Of a DNA stretch of 64,000 nt, positions 36,188-45,530 are shown one piece after another. This DNA comes from an uncultured Dehalococcoidia bacterium (GTDB lineage: Bacteria > Chloroflexota > Dehalococcoidia > Lucifugimonadales > UBA1123). Position 1 is the stretch's first letter. The number at the start of each line of letters is the position of its first letter. The notes below the pieces were generated by a model. It ran no database searches and was not told the DNA's origin. It worked only from the letters and a program-made list of their open reading frames with translations. The DNA lies in NCBI GenBank assembly GCA_958296105.1, contig OY282441.1, positions 186,001 to 250,000 of the forward strand. The letters are read 5' to 3'. The position numbers and the translations under genes are program-made.

Positions 36188-37207
36188 ATGAACGCAGGCA
36201 AACTCCCGCTCGAAACCCTCGGCCGACTGCTCCGACAAGTAGAATCCCCCGACCCCCGCGTCATTCTCGGCCCCGCGCCGGGTGAAGACGCCGCCCTAAT
36301 CGACTTCGGAGACCGCCTCCTAGTCGCCAAGACCGATCCCATCACCTTCGCCACCGACCTGATAGGCTGGTACATGGTCAACGTAAACGCCAACGACATC
36401 GCCGTCATGGGCGCGGCTCCCAGGTGGCTCATGGCGACCATCCTCCTGCCCGAAGGCGTTACCGAGCGGCGAGTATCCGAGATATTCGACCAGATTCGCC
36501 GCGCCTGCTCCGATCTGGACATCTCCCTAGTCGGCGGACACACAGAGATCACGCTCGGACTCGACAGACCCATCGCCGTCGGCGCCATGCTCGGCGAGGT
36601 CGACAAGGCGGACGCCGTGCTAAGCTCCGGCGTCCGCCCGGGCGACGCGCTCATCCTGAGCAAGGGCATCGCCATCGAGGGCGCATCCATACTCGCCAGA
36701 GAATCCGCCCGCCGCTTGGCAGACGCCGGAGTGAGCCGCGAGGTGATCGACAGAGCCGCGAGCTTCCTGTTCCGCCCCGGCATCAGCGTAATCCCGGATG
36801 CCCGCCTCGCGCTCCAGTACGGCCACGCCCACGCCATGCACGACCCCACCGAGGGCGGGCTGTCAGGCGGCTTGTACGAGCTGGCAGCCGCATCCGCGCT
36901 GGGATTCGACATAGACGCCGCTTCCATCCCAGTTCTGCCCGAATGCCGTATCATCTGCGACTCGCTCGGACTCGACCCCCTCGGACTCATAGCCTCCGGA
37001 TCCCTCCTCGCCGCCGTACCCCCGGACCGCGTCCGCCCCGTCACGCGCGCCCTGACCGCCGAGGGGATCCGCGGCTCGGTCATCGGCCACGCCACCGATC
37101 GCCACACGGACGTAAGGCTGATTGCCGACCACTCGACAATGCCATTCCCCACCTTCGCCCGCGACGAGCTGGCAAGATTCTTCGATCTGAGTCCCGCCCC
37201 CGACTAA
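36188..37207 (+). CDS. HypE-like AIR synthase-related protein
   Basis: A 339-residue protein of the AIR synthase/HypE/ThiL fold, which uses ATP. Visible signatures are GPAPGEDAALIDFGDRLLVA near the N-terminus, NANDIAVMGAAPRWL, MHDPTEGGLSGGLYELA, and a glycine-rich dimer loop. HypE makes the nickel-iron hydrogenase CN ligand; this paralogue lacks adjacent hyp genes, so its role is open. The start is at ATG 36188; upstream sequence contains two copies of CCCCAGCGCGATGAAC and is probably non-coding. Confidence 0.78.
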   Translation: MNAGKLPLETLGRLLRQVESPDPRVILGPAPGEDAALIDFGDRLLVAKTDPITFATDLIGWYMVNVNANDIAVMGAAPRWLMATILLPEGVTERRVSEIFDQIRRACSDLDISLVGGHTEITLGLDRPIAVGAMLGEVDKADAVLSSGVRPGDALILSKGIAIEGASILARESARRLADAGVSREVIDRAASFLFRPGISVIPDARLALQYGHAHAMHDPTEGGLSGGLYELAAASALGFDIDAASIPVLPECRIICDSLGLDPLGLIASGSLLAAVPPDRVRPVTRALTAEGIRGSVIGHATDRHTDVRLIADHSTMPFPTFARDELARFFDLSPAPD

Positions 37208-37514
37208 GACCCGTCCACCGCCACGCCATACCTTCCACCTCTGTATATAGATAGGCAGGGATAGGGCGACACCCACGCGAGCCGAGAGCCTGATTCGACC
37301 TTGCCCGTGAACGTCGCCCGTGACTCCGCCCGTGAACTCCGCCCGTGAGCGCCCCCCGTGAACATGAGCCTATTGCCGCCCCGCTGGATTCCCGCCTGAT
37401 TGGAGATGTCGAGGTCGAGGGCAGCGCCGCCCCCGCAGCCGCGCTGCCCCTGAAAAATCCATCGCCCTCCCCCCTTGCTTGTATCAGAAGCCCTGTGCTA
37501 CCATTATTCCTAGT
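37208..37514. other. Gap with GTGAAC-type tandem repeats
   Basis: No gene seen. At 37305-37362 there are four or more imperfect copies of CGCCCGTGAACT-like units. The tRNA-Pro follows at the right end. The repeats are of a different unit from those at 13.9 kb. Confidence 0.6.
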
Positions 37515-37591
37515 CGGGGAGTGGCGCAGTTTGGTAGCGCACCTGCATGGGGTGTAGGGGGTCGCTGGTTCAAGTCCAGTCTCCCCGACCA
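37515..37591 (+). tRNA. tRNA-Pro (anticodon GGG)
   Basis: A complete cloverleaf: 7-bp acceptor CGGGGAG / CTCCCCG, D arm, anticodon stem CCTGC / GTAGG with the loop ATGGGGT giving anticodon GGG (37549-37551 approximately), a 5-bp T arm around TTCAAGT, and an encoded CCA at 37589-37591 after discriminator A. GGG reads CCC/CCU proline codons. Confidence 0.95.
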
Positions 37592-37619
37592 CCGACCTCA
37601 TACGAACATCGAGGTCGGT
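37591..37619 (+). terminator. Hairpin after tRNA-Pro
   Basis: ACCGACCTC (37591-37599) and GAGGTCGGT (37611-37619) form a perfect 9-bp stem with an 11-base loop. It starts at the last base of the tRNA CCA end. Only two T follow, so it may act as a processing or weak termination signal. Confidence 0.6.
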
Positions 37620-37769
37620 TTCCAGGATCGAAGAGCCACACGGCAGCATTGGTCACAGCTTCTCTTTCGCGCGATGCGATCCGCAATTCTCCAACCCCAT
37701 TTGCCTTCTCGACACGCCGGTTGTACCATAACGCCGTTGCCATCATGGACACGAGGCTGGGGTGACTAG

Positions 37770-38717
37770 ATGAACAGAAACACGAACATAGGCGAAGACC
37801 TGCGCAGCGTCTCGGAGATAGCGGTCAATGGCGATGCGCCCGCCGTCGAGGAATCCATTCCCTACGCGCGCCCGCTACCCGACCCGACCCGCATCGGCTC
37901 GGAAAACCGCATCCGATACTTCAGGGAAAACCTCTTTCCATACGCCGAGCGGATGCGCAACAAGGAGTACAACGCCCAGAAGCTCCCCCTTCAGGTGGAG
38001 CTGGTCAAGCTCCAGAACTGGATCAGAGACGTGGGCGAGAGGCTCGTCATCCTGTTCGAGGGGCGAGACGCCGCGGGCAAGGGCGGCACCATCCGCCGCT
38101 TCATGGAGCATTGGAACCCGCGCGGAGCGCGAGTCATCGCCCTCGACAAACCCTCGGACGTCGAGAACGGCCAGTGGTACTTCCAGCGCTACATCAGCCA
38201 CTTTCCCACCTCCGGCGAGATAGTCCTGTTCGATCGCTCATGGTACAACCGCGCCGGAGTCGAGAGGGTCATGGGCTTCTCGGGCGAGAGAGACTACCGC
38301 CTGTTCATCCAGCAGGCGCCGGCGCTCGAACGGATGATAGTCGAAAGCGGCGTCCACCTTATCAAGCTGTACTTCTCGATCAGTCGCAGAGAGCAGCTGA
38401 GGCGCATAGAGTCACGCGCCGGCGATCCGCTCAAACAGTGGAAAGTCAGCCCAGTTGATAGACTGTCCATCGACAAGTGGGAGGAGTACACCGAAGCGAA
38501 GGAGGCGATGTTCCTGCTCACCCACAGCGACGCCGCCCCATGGACCATCATCAAGGCGGACGACAAGAAGCGAGCGCGCATCAACGCCATGCGCCACGTC
38601 CTGCACAGCATGGACTACGACGACAAAGACCTTTCCATAGCCCACGCGCCCGACCCGTCGATAGTCGCCTCCGCGGTGGAAATCTACCGCGCCGGCGCGC
38701 CCCCCATAGACCGCTGA
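37770..38717 (+). CDS. Polyphosphate kinase 2 family protein
   Basis: A 315-residue PPK2 with Walker A EGRDAAGKGG at about residue 97, IVLFDRSWYNRAGVE, and IIKADDKKRARINAMRHVL near the C-terminus. It is more similar to the classical PPK2 that moves phosphate between polyphosphate and GDP/ADP than to the 21-kb copy. It sits between the tRNA and the CRISPR effector genes with a separate start; no functional link to them is evident. Confidence 0.92.
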   Translation: MNRNTNIGEDLRSVSEIAVNGDAPAVEESIPYARPLPDPTRIGSENRIRYFRENLFPYAERMRNKEYNAQKLPLQVELVKLQNWIRDVGERLVILFEGRDAAGKGGTIRRFMEHWNPRGARVIALDKPSDVENGQWYFQRYISHFPTSGEIVLFDRSWYNRAGVERVMGFSGERDYRLFIQQAPALERMIVESGVHLIKLYFSISRREQLRRIESRAGDPLKQWKVSPVDRLSIDKWEEYTEAKEAMFLLTHSDAAPWTIIKADDKKRARINAMRHVLHSMDYDDKDLSIAHAPDPSIVASAVEIYRAGAPPIDR

Positions 38718-38755
38718 CCGCTGAGCGTATGTGACAACGCCACCGCGTCCCCATC

Positions 38756-40489
38756 GTGAAACAGCCCCAACCCAGCCACCTGATGCTGACCCTGCTCGGA
38801 CTTCGCCCCAGCGAGGCGCGGTATACCTTTCCGGGTAGTGACCCCGTCGAAGCCGCGCTCGCCCCTGTTGCGTTGCTTGATCTGCTGCCCGAAGAAGACC
38901 GCCCTGACACCGTGATCGCCCTGTGTACGCAGAAGGCGAAACAGGAAACTTGGCAGCTGCTCGCCGACGCGCTCAGCGGACGCTGCGCCGTCCAGCCCCT
39001 CGAAATTCCAGACGGCGGCGAACAGAACGATGTGAACATCTTCCTTGATGAAGTGTCCGACGCCGTCCCAGAAGGCGCGGACCTGACAGTGGACGTCACG
39101 CACGGCTTTCGCCACTTCTCGTTTCTCATGTACACCGCCGTTCTCTACCTGACCGCCCTGCGCTGCGTTCGGATTCGCGGCGCGTACTACGGCTTGCTCG
39201 GCGGAGGAGCGGACGCCACCAGCCCGTTCCTCGACCTCGAACCCCTGATCCAGCTGCCCCGCTGGATGCACGCAATCGAAGTTCTGCGCGAGACGGGCAG
39301 CGCGCTGCCGATCTCTGGTCTGCTCGAAAGCGGAGAGCAGAATCAAATAGCGCAAGACATCGCGCGCGACCTCCGCCACCTCTCCGAAGCGTACCTGTCG
39401 GGTCTGCCGCTGGAGACTGGCTCTCGAGCCGAGAAATCTCTCCGACATAGACGCCCACTGGGGAGACTGCTTCGGAACACTCATCGGATTCCGCTGTCTG
39501 ACCAGCTCACCGCCAGACTCGATAAAGCCCTAAAGCCGAAAGCTCTTTCGGAAGGCAGTTCTTCGGACGGATGGAAGGGCAGGGTAGCCCTGTCCCAAGA
39601 CGAGCTAAAACGGCAGGCGCGCATCATAGACGACCTCTTCGAGCGCGGACACGTCGCGACTGCCATACGTCTTGTGAACGAGTGGACGGTCTCTTGGGCA
39701 ATCTGGCGCGGCGGCGAGCGTGGCGGCTGGCTCGATTACGAAAGGGCGCGCAAACCCGCCGCCAACCTGCTCGCAGCCATAAGTAAGGTGAGCCAAGATT
39801 CGGAGCTTTGCTTCTCTCTGGACGAAAGCCAGCGCGAGCTTGGCTTCTTCTGGCGCGACCTCTCGGAGCTTCGCAACGGCTACGCCCACCACGGAATGAG
39901 GAAGCAGCTGATGGTCGATGACCGTCAGGTTGCGAAGAGACTCGACAGAGTTCGCGCCTACTGGAAAGAAACGTTGAAATGCCTCCCCGAAATCTCCCTC
40001 GAACTCGGAGACTCGCCGGCAGGCAGCATACTCGTAAGCCCCATCGGACACCGCCCCGGCGTGCTGTTCAGCGCCGTGAATGCGTGCCGAGCTGCTGGAG
40101 ATGAGCCTGCGACCTGCATCGTCATATCTTCGCCAGAGACCCAAAAACACATCTCCGAAGCGCTGTCCCATGCGGAATACGAAGGCAAGGTCGAAGAGCT
40201 TACTCTCCAAGACGCATTCAGTGGCGGAAAGGCCGAGATAGCCCGTCTGGTCGAACAGGCGAAAAGACATCTGATAGGCGCGGACGAGGTGTTCGTGAAC
40301 ATCACCGGCGGCACCACGCTCATGGGTCTGGCAGCCGAAGCGATTGCGTCCGAAGCGCGCCGCTTCGCCAGACCTGCGCGCCGCTTCGGACTGATCGACC
40401 GCCGAACCTCCCACCAGCAGCAAGCCGACCCATACCGCGCCGGAGAACCGTTCTGGCTGGACGAGCCGGAGCAGTCCAATTACAGTTAG
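38756..40489 (+). CDS. CARF-HEPN-CARF-like type III CRISPR effector
   Basis: A 577-residue protein that opens the type III-B locus. Residues 1-150 carry the Cas DxTHG signature DVTHGFRH (113-120), as in Csx1/Csx2-type CARF domains. A HEPN-type ribonuclease motif RNGYAH (R373 to H378, RxxxxH) follows. The last 160 residues contain VNITGGTTLM (514-523), a CARF-type ligand-loop motif, giving a second putative ligand-binding domain. I propose a cyclic-oligoadenylate-activated RNase. Start GTG 38756; ATG at 38783 is an alternative that would still keep the first beta strand (MLTLLGL). The tandem-sensor architecture is unusual. Confidence 0.8.
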   Translation: MKQPQPSHLMLTLLGLRPSEARYTFPGSDPVEAALAPVALLDLLPEEDRPDTVIALCTQKAKQETWQLLADALSGRCAVQPLEIPDGGEQNDVNIFLDEVSDAVPEGADLTVDVTHGFRHFSFLMYTAVLYLTALRCVRIRGAYYGLLGGGADATSPFLDLEPLIQLPRWMHAIEVLRETGSALPISGLLESGEQNQIAQDIARDLRHLSEAYLSGLPLETGSRAEKSLRHRRPLGRLLRNTHRIPLSDQLTARLDKALKPKALSEGSSSDGWKGRVALSQDELKRQARIIDDLFERGHVATAIRLVNEWTVSWAIWRGGERGGWLDYERARKPAANLLAAISKVSQDSELCFSLDESQRELGFFWRDLSELRNGYAHHGMRKQLMVDDRQVAKRLDRVRAYWKETLKCLPEISLELGDSPAGSILVSPIGHRPGVLFSAVNACRAAGDEPATCIVISSPETQKHISEALSHAEYEGKVEELTLQDAFSGGKAEIARLVEQAKRHLIGADEVFVNITGGTTLMGLAAEAIASEARRFARPARRFGLIDRRTSHQQQADPYRAGEPFWLDEPEQSNYS

Positions 40490-40547
40490 CGCAAGAACGA
40501 GCATAAGCATAATAGAAGTAGAAGCCACCTATCGGGTCACGACCCCC

Positions 40548-41693
40548 ATGTTCTGCGGCGGGGCATACCCCGCTCGCGCCGAGCTGCGCCTGCCCAGCTT
40601 CAAGGGCGCGCTGCGCTTCTGGTGGCGCGCCCTCGCGTGGACGCGACTCGAAGGCAGTCTCGACGAAATCCAGCGCGAAGAAGACGATCTGTTCGGCAGC
40701 GCGAACGGCGGACAGTCCCGCGTCTCGATGCGCCTTGCGAGCGCTCCCCCTGAGACTGTCGATCGCGACGAAATCCTGACCGTCTCGGCACAAGGCAGCA
40801 GAAGAGTCGTCGGCGATGGCGCGCGCTATCTCGGCTACGGAGTCATGGCGGCATTCGGAACAGACGCCGGAAAGCTAACGCGCTCGTGCCTCCGCGCCCC
40901 GTTCGATTTCACGGTGAAGATGCGCTGCCGCGCCTCGAAGAGCAGTCAGCTGGACTCTCTACAGCGTTCTCTGATCGCGCTCGGCGTATTCGGCGGCATG
41001 GGAGCGAAGAGCCGCAAGGGATACGGCTCTCTGGCGATGCAGTCCCTCCGAGTGGACGGCGCGGAAACATGGCAGCCCCCGCAGACCCTGGACGCTCTCC
41101 AATCCGCCATAGCGGATTTACTCCCTGTCAGCAGCTTTAATCGCAAGGCAGACTACACCGCGTTGACGAGCGAATCCAGGCACATTCTGGCAGCCTCCGA
41201 CTCGATGGACCAACCCTTGCATCTCCTCGACCTAATCGGGCGCGAGATGGTCAGGTATCGAAGCTGGGGACACAATGGCAAAATCCTCGACGGTCAGCCG
41301 TCCGAGCGAAACTTCGAGGACGACCACGACCTGATGAAGATGGCTCGGCGGGAACGCAAGACCCATCCCCGACGCATCGCCTTTGGACTTCCACACAACT
41401 ACGGGTCGAGTCCAGACAAACATGTCGGCCCCCGCGATCGCGCCTTCGACCGCCGCGCCAGCCCGCTGTTCATCCACGTCCACCAGTGCGCCCAGACCCC
41501 CGTCGCCGTTCTGTCACTCCTGCCGGCGCGCTTCCTCCCCAGTGGCAGGTCGAACATCTCGGTGGGCGGAAGCCGCGTCCGCCAAGAGCCGGAATCAGAG
41601 CTGTACCAGCCCATCCATGATTTCCTCGACCGCCTGCTGGATCCGAGCAGGCGCGCAGAGCCGTTCGACAGGGTGGAGGAGGTGAGCGCGTGA
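40548..41693 (+). CDS. cmr1: Type III-B effector RAMP protein Cmr1
   Basis: A RAMP-fold protein of the Cmr complex. The Cmr1 core is plain: TPMFCGGAYPARAELRLPSF-type opening, KGALRFWWRALAW, DLFGSANGG, and GGMGAKSRKGYGSLAMQ. From the conventional ATG (40548) it is 381 residues, but the same frame stays open upstream and encodes IIEVEATYRVTT, the conserved first beta strand of Cmr1, so translation should start earlier. No ATG, GTG, TTG or CTG exists there; ATA (40503) or ATT (40479) would be the only candidates. It overlaps cas10 by 4 bp. Confidence 0.85.
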   Translation: MFCGGAYPARAELRLPSFKGALRFWWRALAWTRLEGSLDEIQREEDDLFGSANGGQSRVSMRLASAPPETVDRDEILTVSAQGSRRVVGDGARYLGYGVMAAFGTDAGKLTRSCLRAPFDFTVKMRCRASKSSQLDSLQRSLIALGVFGGMGAKSRKGYGSLAMQSLRVDGAETWQPPQTLDALQSAIADLLPVSSFNRKADYTALTSESRHILAASDSMDQPLHLLDLIGREMVRYRSWGHNGKILDGQPSERNFEDDHDLMKMARRERKTHPRRIAFGLPHNYGSSPDKHVGPRDRAFDRRASPLFIHVHQCAQTPVAVLSLLPARFLPSGRSNISVGGSRVRQEPESELYQPIHDFLDRLLDPSRRAEPFDRVEEVSA

Positions 41694-43588
41694 CCGTGCG
41701 CGTCGACATATCCATCGGACCAGTGCAGGGCTTCGTCGCCCAGTCTAGGCGCACGCGCGACCTGTGGGGCAGCTCCTACCTTCTGGCGTTCCTGTCCGCC
41801 CACGCCATGCGCGGCGCGTCTGGAGCCGGCGGCGAGATCATCCAGCCCCTCGTGGACGAAGACCCGCTCTATCTGTGGGCAGGCGGCGAGGGTAGGGGAG
41901 AGCCGCCGTTCATAGGCAGCGTGCCGAACCACTTCGCAGTCGAGACGGACGCCGACCCCGCCGCAGTAGCCAACGCCGCCTGCGACTCTTTCCGCCAAGC
42001 GTGGAATAAGGTTTGCGCTGCCGTATGGGAGCGCTTCATCGCCCACGCCGCCCATCTCGGCGACGGAACCCGCGCCATATGGGATCGGCAGGTCTCGACC
42101 TTCTGGGACATCTCTTGGACGGCAGGCCCCCCCGATGAGCATGGCAGCCTGCTCGCAAGGCGCAAGCTGTGGCGCAGCCACCACCCACCGGACGAGCCGG
42201 GCGACAAGTGCGCCGTCATCGACGACCTGCAAGAGCTTTCCGGCTGCGTCAGAGCGCGGGACAGGGAGAGGCAGGATAGGTTCTGGAAGAGCGTGATCCG
42301 CAGAATAGGCCCGCTCGATCTCGATGAGGACAAAGAGCGGCTGTCCGCCATCGCGCTGGTGAAGCGCCTGTTTCCGAAAGTGTCGCAGGACGCGCTCGGA
42401 TGGGAAGTCGGCTCCACCCACTGGCCCTCCACCCTGTACGTCGCCGCCGTTCCCTGGATCCGCCGCGTCGTGAGCAGAGACCGAGCCTCCGCGCGCGAGT
42501 ACGCCGAAATGGTGAAGATAGCGGCGTCCGTCCCCTTCTCGACGCCACGACCGCCGCTCCAAGACCTGGCCCCAGAGTCCGCCGGAGACTTCCCAAAGCT
42601 GGACGCCAACTACTTTCACGAAGATTTCGTACTCGACCCAAAGCAGTGTCCGCTGAAAGAGGATGACGAGGACGCGCGCAACGAGCTGGCGAAAGCTCTG
42701 AACGAGATATGCGAGCATGACGGAATCGGCCGGCCGGCAAGGTTCTACGCGCTGCTGCTCGCGGACGGCGACAGGCTTGGCAAGCTGGTAGGCGAAGTCG
42801 GGGGCGAAGATGTGAGCCGCGCGCTGGCGAAGTTCACCGAAGCAGCCCCGAACGTGGTCGAGAAACACGACGGCGTGACCATCTACGCCGGCGGAGACGA
42901 CGTGATGGCGATGCTCCCAGTCGATGGCGCGCTCGCTTGCGCCGAAGACCTCTCCAACACGTACCGAGCCTCTTTCGACGGCACTTCGACCGAGAACGCC
43001 ACCCTGTCCGCCGCGCTCGCATTCGCCCAAATCAAGATGCCGCTCGGCTACGTTCTCCGCCAAGCCCATCGCCTGCTCGATGACGTGGCGAAAGACGGCA
43101 ACGGGCGAAACTCGCTCGCGGCTGCCGTGCTGAAGCCCGCAGGCATCAACTGCCAGTGGACAACGTCTTGGACTCGGCAAGACCAGAGCGGCGGCGCGTC
43201 CGCAGTGGCACTGATCGAGAAGCTGAAGTCGAGCCTGACCGTCGGCGGTTCGGAGATCGGCCTCTCGTCCTCGCTCGTCTACCGCATCCGCGGCACCCTC
43301 TCCACACTTTGCGGCTGGGATAGCTGGCATCCGGGCGAGTGGGGCTACGTCCCGCAGGGCATCGACCTCTCCCCATTCCTGCAAGCGGAGATACACCGCA
43401 GCATCGAATCCATCTCCGGAGCAGAGCAGGCGCGCCGCCGCTCCCCGGAGTTGACGGCGCAGGTGTCCGCCCTGCTCCGACAGGCGCGAAATCCACAGTC
43501 GGACGCCGCCCCTGCAAGAGTGGGCGTAGACGCGCTCCTGCTGGCGCGATTCCTTGCCGATCCCAGCGAAGGCGAGGACAGCAGATGA
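41690..43588 (+). CDS. cmr2: Cas10/Cmr2, type III-B large subunit
   Basis: A 632-residue Cas10. The N-terminus has the Cmr2 signature ISIGPVQGFVAQSRRTRDLW. The cyclase palm motif GGDD is intact at residues 401-404 (VTIYAGGDDVMAM), with LADGDRLGKL upstream, so the protein can be expected to make cyclic oligoadenylate on target RNA binding. No N-terminal HD nuclease domain precedes it, as in many Cmr2. The product fits the CARF effector encoded just upstream. Start GTG overlaps cmr1 (GTGA), and the stop overlaps cmr3. Confidence 0.94.
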   Translation: MTVRVDISIGPVQGFVAQSRRTRDLWGSSYLLAFLSAHAMRGASGAGGEIIQPLVDEDPLYLWAGGEGRGEPPFIGSVPNHFAVETDADPAAVANAACDSFRQAWNKVCAAVWERFIAHAAHLGDGTRAIWDRQVSTFWDISWTAGPPDEHGSLLARRKLWRSHHPPDEPGDKCAVIDDLQELSGCVRARDRERQDRFWKSVIRRIGPLDLDEDKERLSAIALVKRLFPKVSQDALGWEVGSTHWPSTLYVAAVPWIRRVVSRDRASAREYAEMVKIAASVPFSTPRPPLQDLAPESAGDFPKLDANYFHEDFVLDPKQCPLKEDDEDARNELAKALNEICEHDGIGRPARFYALLLADGDRLGKLVGEVGGEDVSRALAKFTEAAPNVVEKHDGVTIYAGGDDVMAMLPVDGALACAEDLSNTYRASFDGTSTENATLSAALAFAQIKMPLGYVLRQAHRLLDDVAKDGNGRNSLAAAVLKPAGINCQWTTSWTRQDQSGGASAVALIEKLKSSLTVGGSEIGLSSSLVYRIRGTLSTLCGWDSWHPGEWGYVPQGIDLSPFLQAEIHRSIESISGAEQARRRSPELTAQVSALLRQARNPQSDAAPARVGVDALLLARFLADPSEGEDSR

Positions 43589-44700
43589 TAGGCGTTCGCC
43601 TCCATCCGCTCGACACATGGTTCTTCCGGAATGGCGTTCCGTTCACCCGCGACAGCGCGCCGCAGGAGAACGTCGCCAGCCTGTTTCCGCCCCATCCGCC
43701 CACCGTAGTCGGAGCGCTCAGAGCAGCCATAGCCCGCGCCAACGGCTGGGACGGAATCGGCAGATGGCAGCGCGAGCTGGACGCCGTCCTAGGCAGCGGC
43801 CCCGACGATCTCGGCAAGATGTCGGTTGACGCCCCCTTCCTGATTCGCAGGGGACAGCCGATGTTCCGCGCTCCCCGCCACCTCGTGGGCGACACAGACG
43901 GCGGACGCTGGCGACCTCGCGCCTTTCTGCGCCCGGGCGACCCTCCGGTGCAGTCCGACCTCGGCTTCGCGCGCCTCCCCGAGTACGCTCGGCAACTCGA
44001 AGACGCTCATGCCTTCGAAGCGGGCAAAGACATATGGCTGACCGCGCCGGGCATGAGCGCCGCGCTGATGGGCAAGAGGCCCAAAAGTGGCCAGATCGTG
44101 CCGAGCGGCAGCCTCTGGACTCCCGAGCCGAGAATCGGCATCGAACGAGACCACCACACGCGCGCCGCCGTCGAGTCCATGCTGTACAGCGCGCAGCACG
44201 TCAGACCGAGCGCGGGCGTATCCTTGGGAGCGCGCATTCACGGCTTGCCCCAAGACTGGAATCAGCCGACCGACGGCATGATGCTCCCCTTGGGCGGCGA
44301 GAGTCGTCTGGCATCGCTCGACGACCGATGGGATGGAGACCTCAAGCTGTCCGACTCGTCGCGGCGCGTCAGGCGCATCAGAAGGGATGCAAAAGTCGCG
44401 CTAGTCGCGCTCTCGCCTCTGGACGTAGACGCGGAAACCCGCGCTGGGCATAAGCCGATAGACGGTCTCGGCGCTCGGATCGTATCCGCCTGCGTCGATC
44501 GTCCTCAGCGCATAGGCGGCTGGGACTCGCTAGATCGCGGTCCGCTGCCCATCAGGTCCGCGCTCCCGCCCGGCAGCGTGCTGTTCTGCGAGCTTTCCGA
44601 CCCTGAGCGGCTGGACGCTGCCAGAGGCGGACTGGCGCGCATCGGCGCAAGAACCGAGTGGGGCTTCGGACTCGTGGCGCTGGGCATTTGGCCCCGATAG
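43585..44700 (+). CDS. cmr3: Type III-B RAMP protein Cmr3
   Basis: A 371-residue Cmr3. It opens with LHPLDTWFFRNGVPF, followed by PPTVVGALRAAI and a C-terminal ARTEWGFGLVALG glycine-rich segment. Cmr3 caps the complex near the 5' handle of the guide RNA. Start ATG overlaps the cas10 stop (ATGA); a longer frame upstream is only cas10 in another phase. Confidence 0.92.
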   Translation: MIGVRLHPLDTWFFRNGVPFTRDSAPQENVASLFPPHPPTVVGALRAAIARANGWDGIGRWQRELDAVLGSGPDDLGKMSVDAPFLIRRGQPMFRAPRHLVGDTDGGRWRPRAFLRPGDPPVQSDLGFARLPEYARQLEDAHAFEAGKDIWLTAPGMSAALMGKRPKSGQIVPSGSLWTPEPRIGIERDHHTRAAVESMLYSAQHVRPSAGVSLGARIHGLPQDWNQPTDGMMLPLGGESRLASLDDRWDGDLKLSDSSRRVRRIRRDAKVALVALSPLDVDAETRAGHKPIDGLGARIVSACVDRPQRIGGWDSLDRGPLPIRSALPPGSVLFCELSDPERLDAARGGLARIGARTEWGFGLVALGIWPR

Positions 44701-44714
44701 TTAGGAGCTGTCCT

Positions 44715-45530
44715 ATGCAAACGGCAATTCTAGGCTTGCTGGCTGAAACTTCGATTCACCCCGGATCCGGGCGCGGAATGGGCGTGGTAGACCTCCCCGT
44801 GGCGCGCGAAGCAGCCACCGATTACCCCGTCATCGTCGGCTCCAGCCTCAAAGGCGCCCTCCTCGACAAGACCAAGACGACCGGACGCGCAGACGCGGAG
44901 AGACTCTTCGGAAAACAGGACAGGGCGGGCCACCTGCTCATCTCGGACGCGCGGCTGCTTCTCCTCCCCGTGCGAAGCCTGACCGGCTCCTATCGCTGGG
45001 CAACCTGCCCGCACGTCCTCGAGCGCTTCAGCCGAGACCTCGCCCGCGCCGGCCTGACAGCGCCTTCGAGAGCGCGGAGGATAAGACAGGGGCATACACT
45101 CACCAGCGGAAACGGCGACATATTCTTGGAAGAGCGCCAGTTCGCAATAGACGGCGAACCCGGCGGCGATCTGATAGCCGCCATCGAGCCGCTCATCCTG
45201 CATTGCGAGACCCGAAAGCGCTTGGCGGATCAGACAGCCATTCTCCACAATGACGATTTCGCTTGGTTCGCCCGCTACGGCCTCTCCATTCAGGCGCGAA
45301 ACGTGCTGGACAGTGAAACCAAGACGAGCAAGAACCTTTGGTACGAGGAGACGCTCCCGCCGGATACGCTCATGTACGCCCTCATAGCGGGACGCCGCGA
45401 CGGAGATCTGGACGCGCTGAACCAACTGTTCCCCCCTAAAGACCCGTATCTACAGGTTGGCGGCAACGAGACGGTGGGGCAGGGCTGGTTCGCCGTCGAA
45501 GTGATAGATCCCGCATCGGAGGGAGCATAA
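44715..45530 (+). CDS. cmr4: Type III-B backbone RAMP protein Cmr4
   Basis: A 271-residue backbone subunit, the RNA-cleaving Cas7-type subunit of the complex. The expected catalytic Asp is D26 within GVVDLPVAREAAT, followed by GSSLKGALL and a terminal VGGNETVGQGWFAVEV. An AGGAG site precedes ATG 44715. Several copies of this subunit line the guide and cut bound target RNA at regular spacing. Confidence 0.93.
   Translation: MQTAILGLLAETSIHPGSGRGMGVVDLPVAREAATDYPVIVGSSLKGALLDKTKTTGRADAERLFGKQDRAGHLLISDARLLLLPVRSLTGSYRWATCPHVLERFSRDLARAGLTAPSRARRIRQGHTLTSGNGDIFLEERQFAIDGEPGGDLIAAIEPLILHCETRKRLADQTAILHNDDFAWFARYGLSIQARNVLDSETKTSKNLWYEETLPPDTLMYALIAGRRDGDLDALNQLFPPKDPYLQVGGNETVGQGWFAVEVIDPASEGA

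Noticed and set aside
37515-38756. tRNA-Pro as the attachment site of a CRISPR-bearing island
   Set aside because: No copy of the tRNA 3' end was noticed on the far side of the Cmr locus and no integrase gene is present.
43339-43584. N-terminal extension of cmr3
   Set aside because: The extension lies inside cas10 coding sequence; the ATG at 43585 overlaps the cas10 stop and begins the conserved Cmr3 N-terminus.
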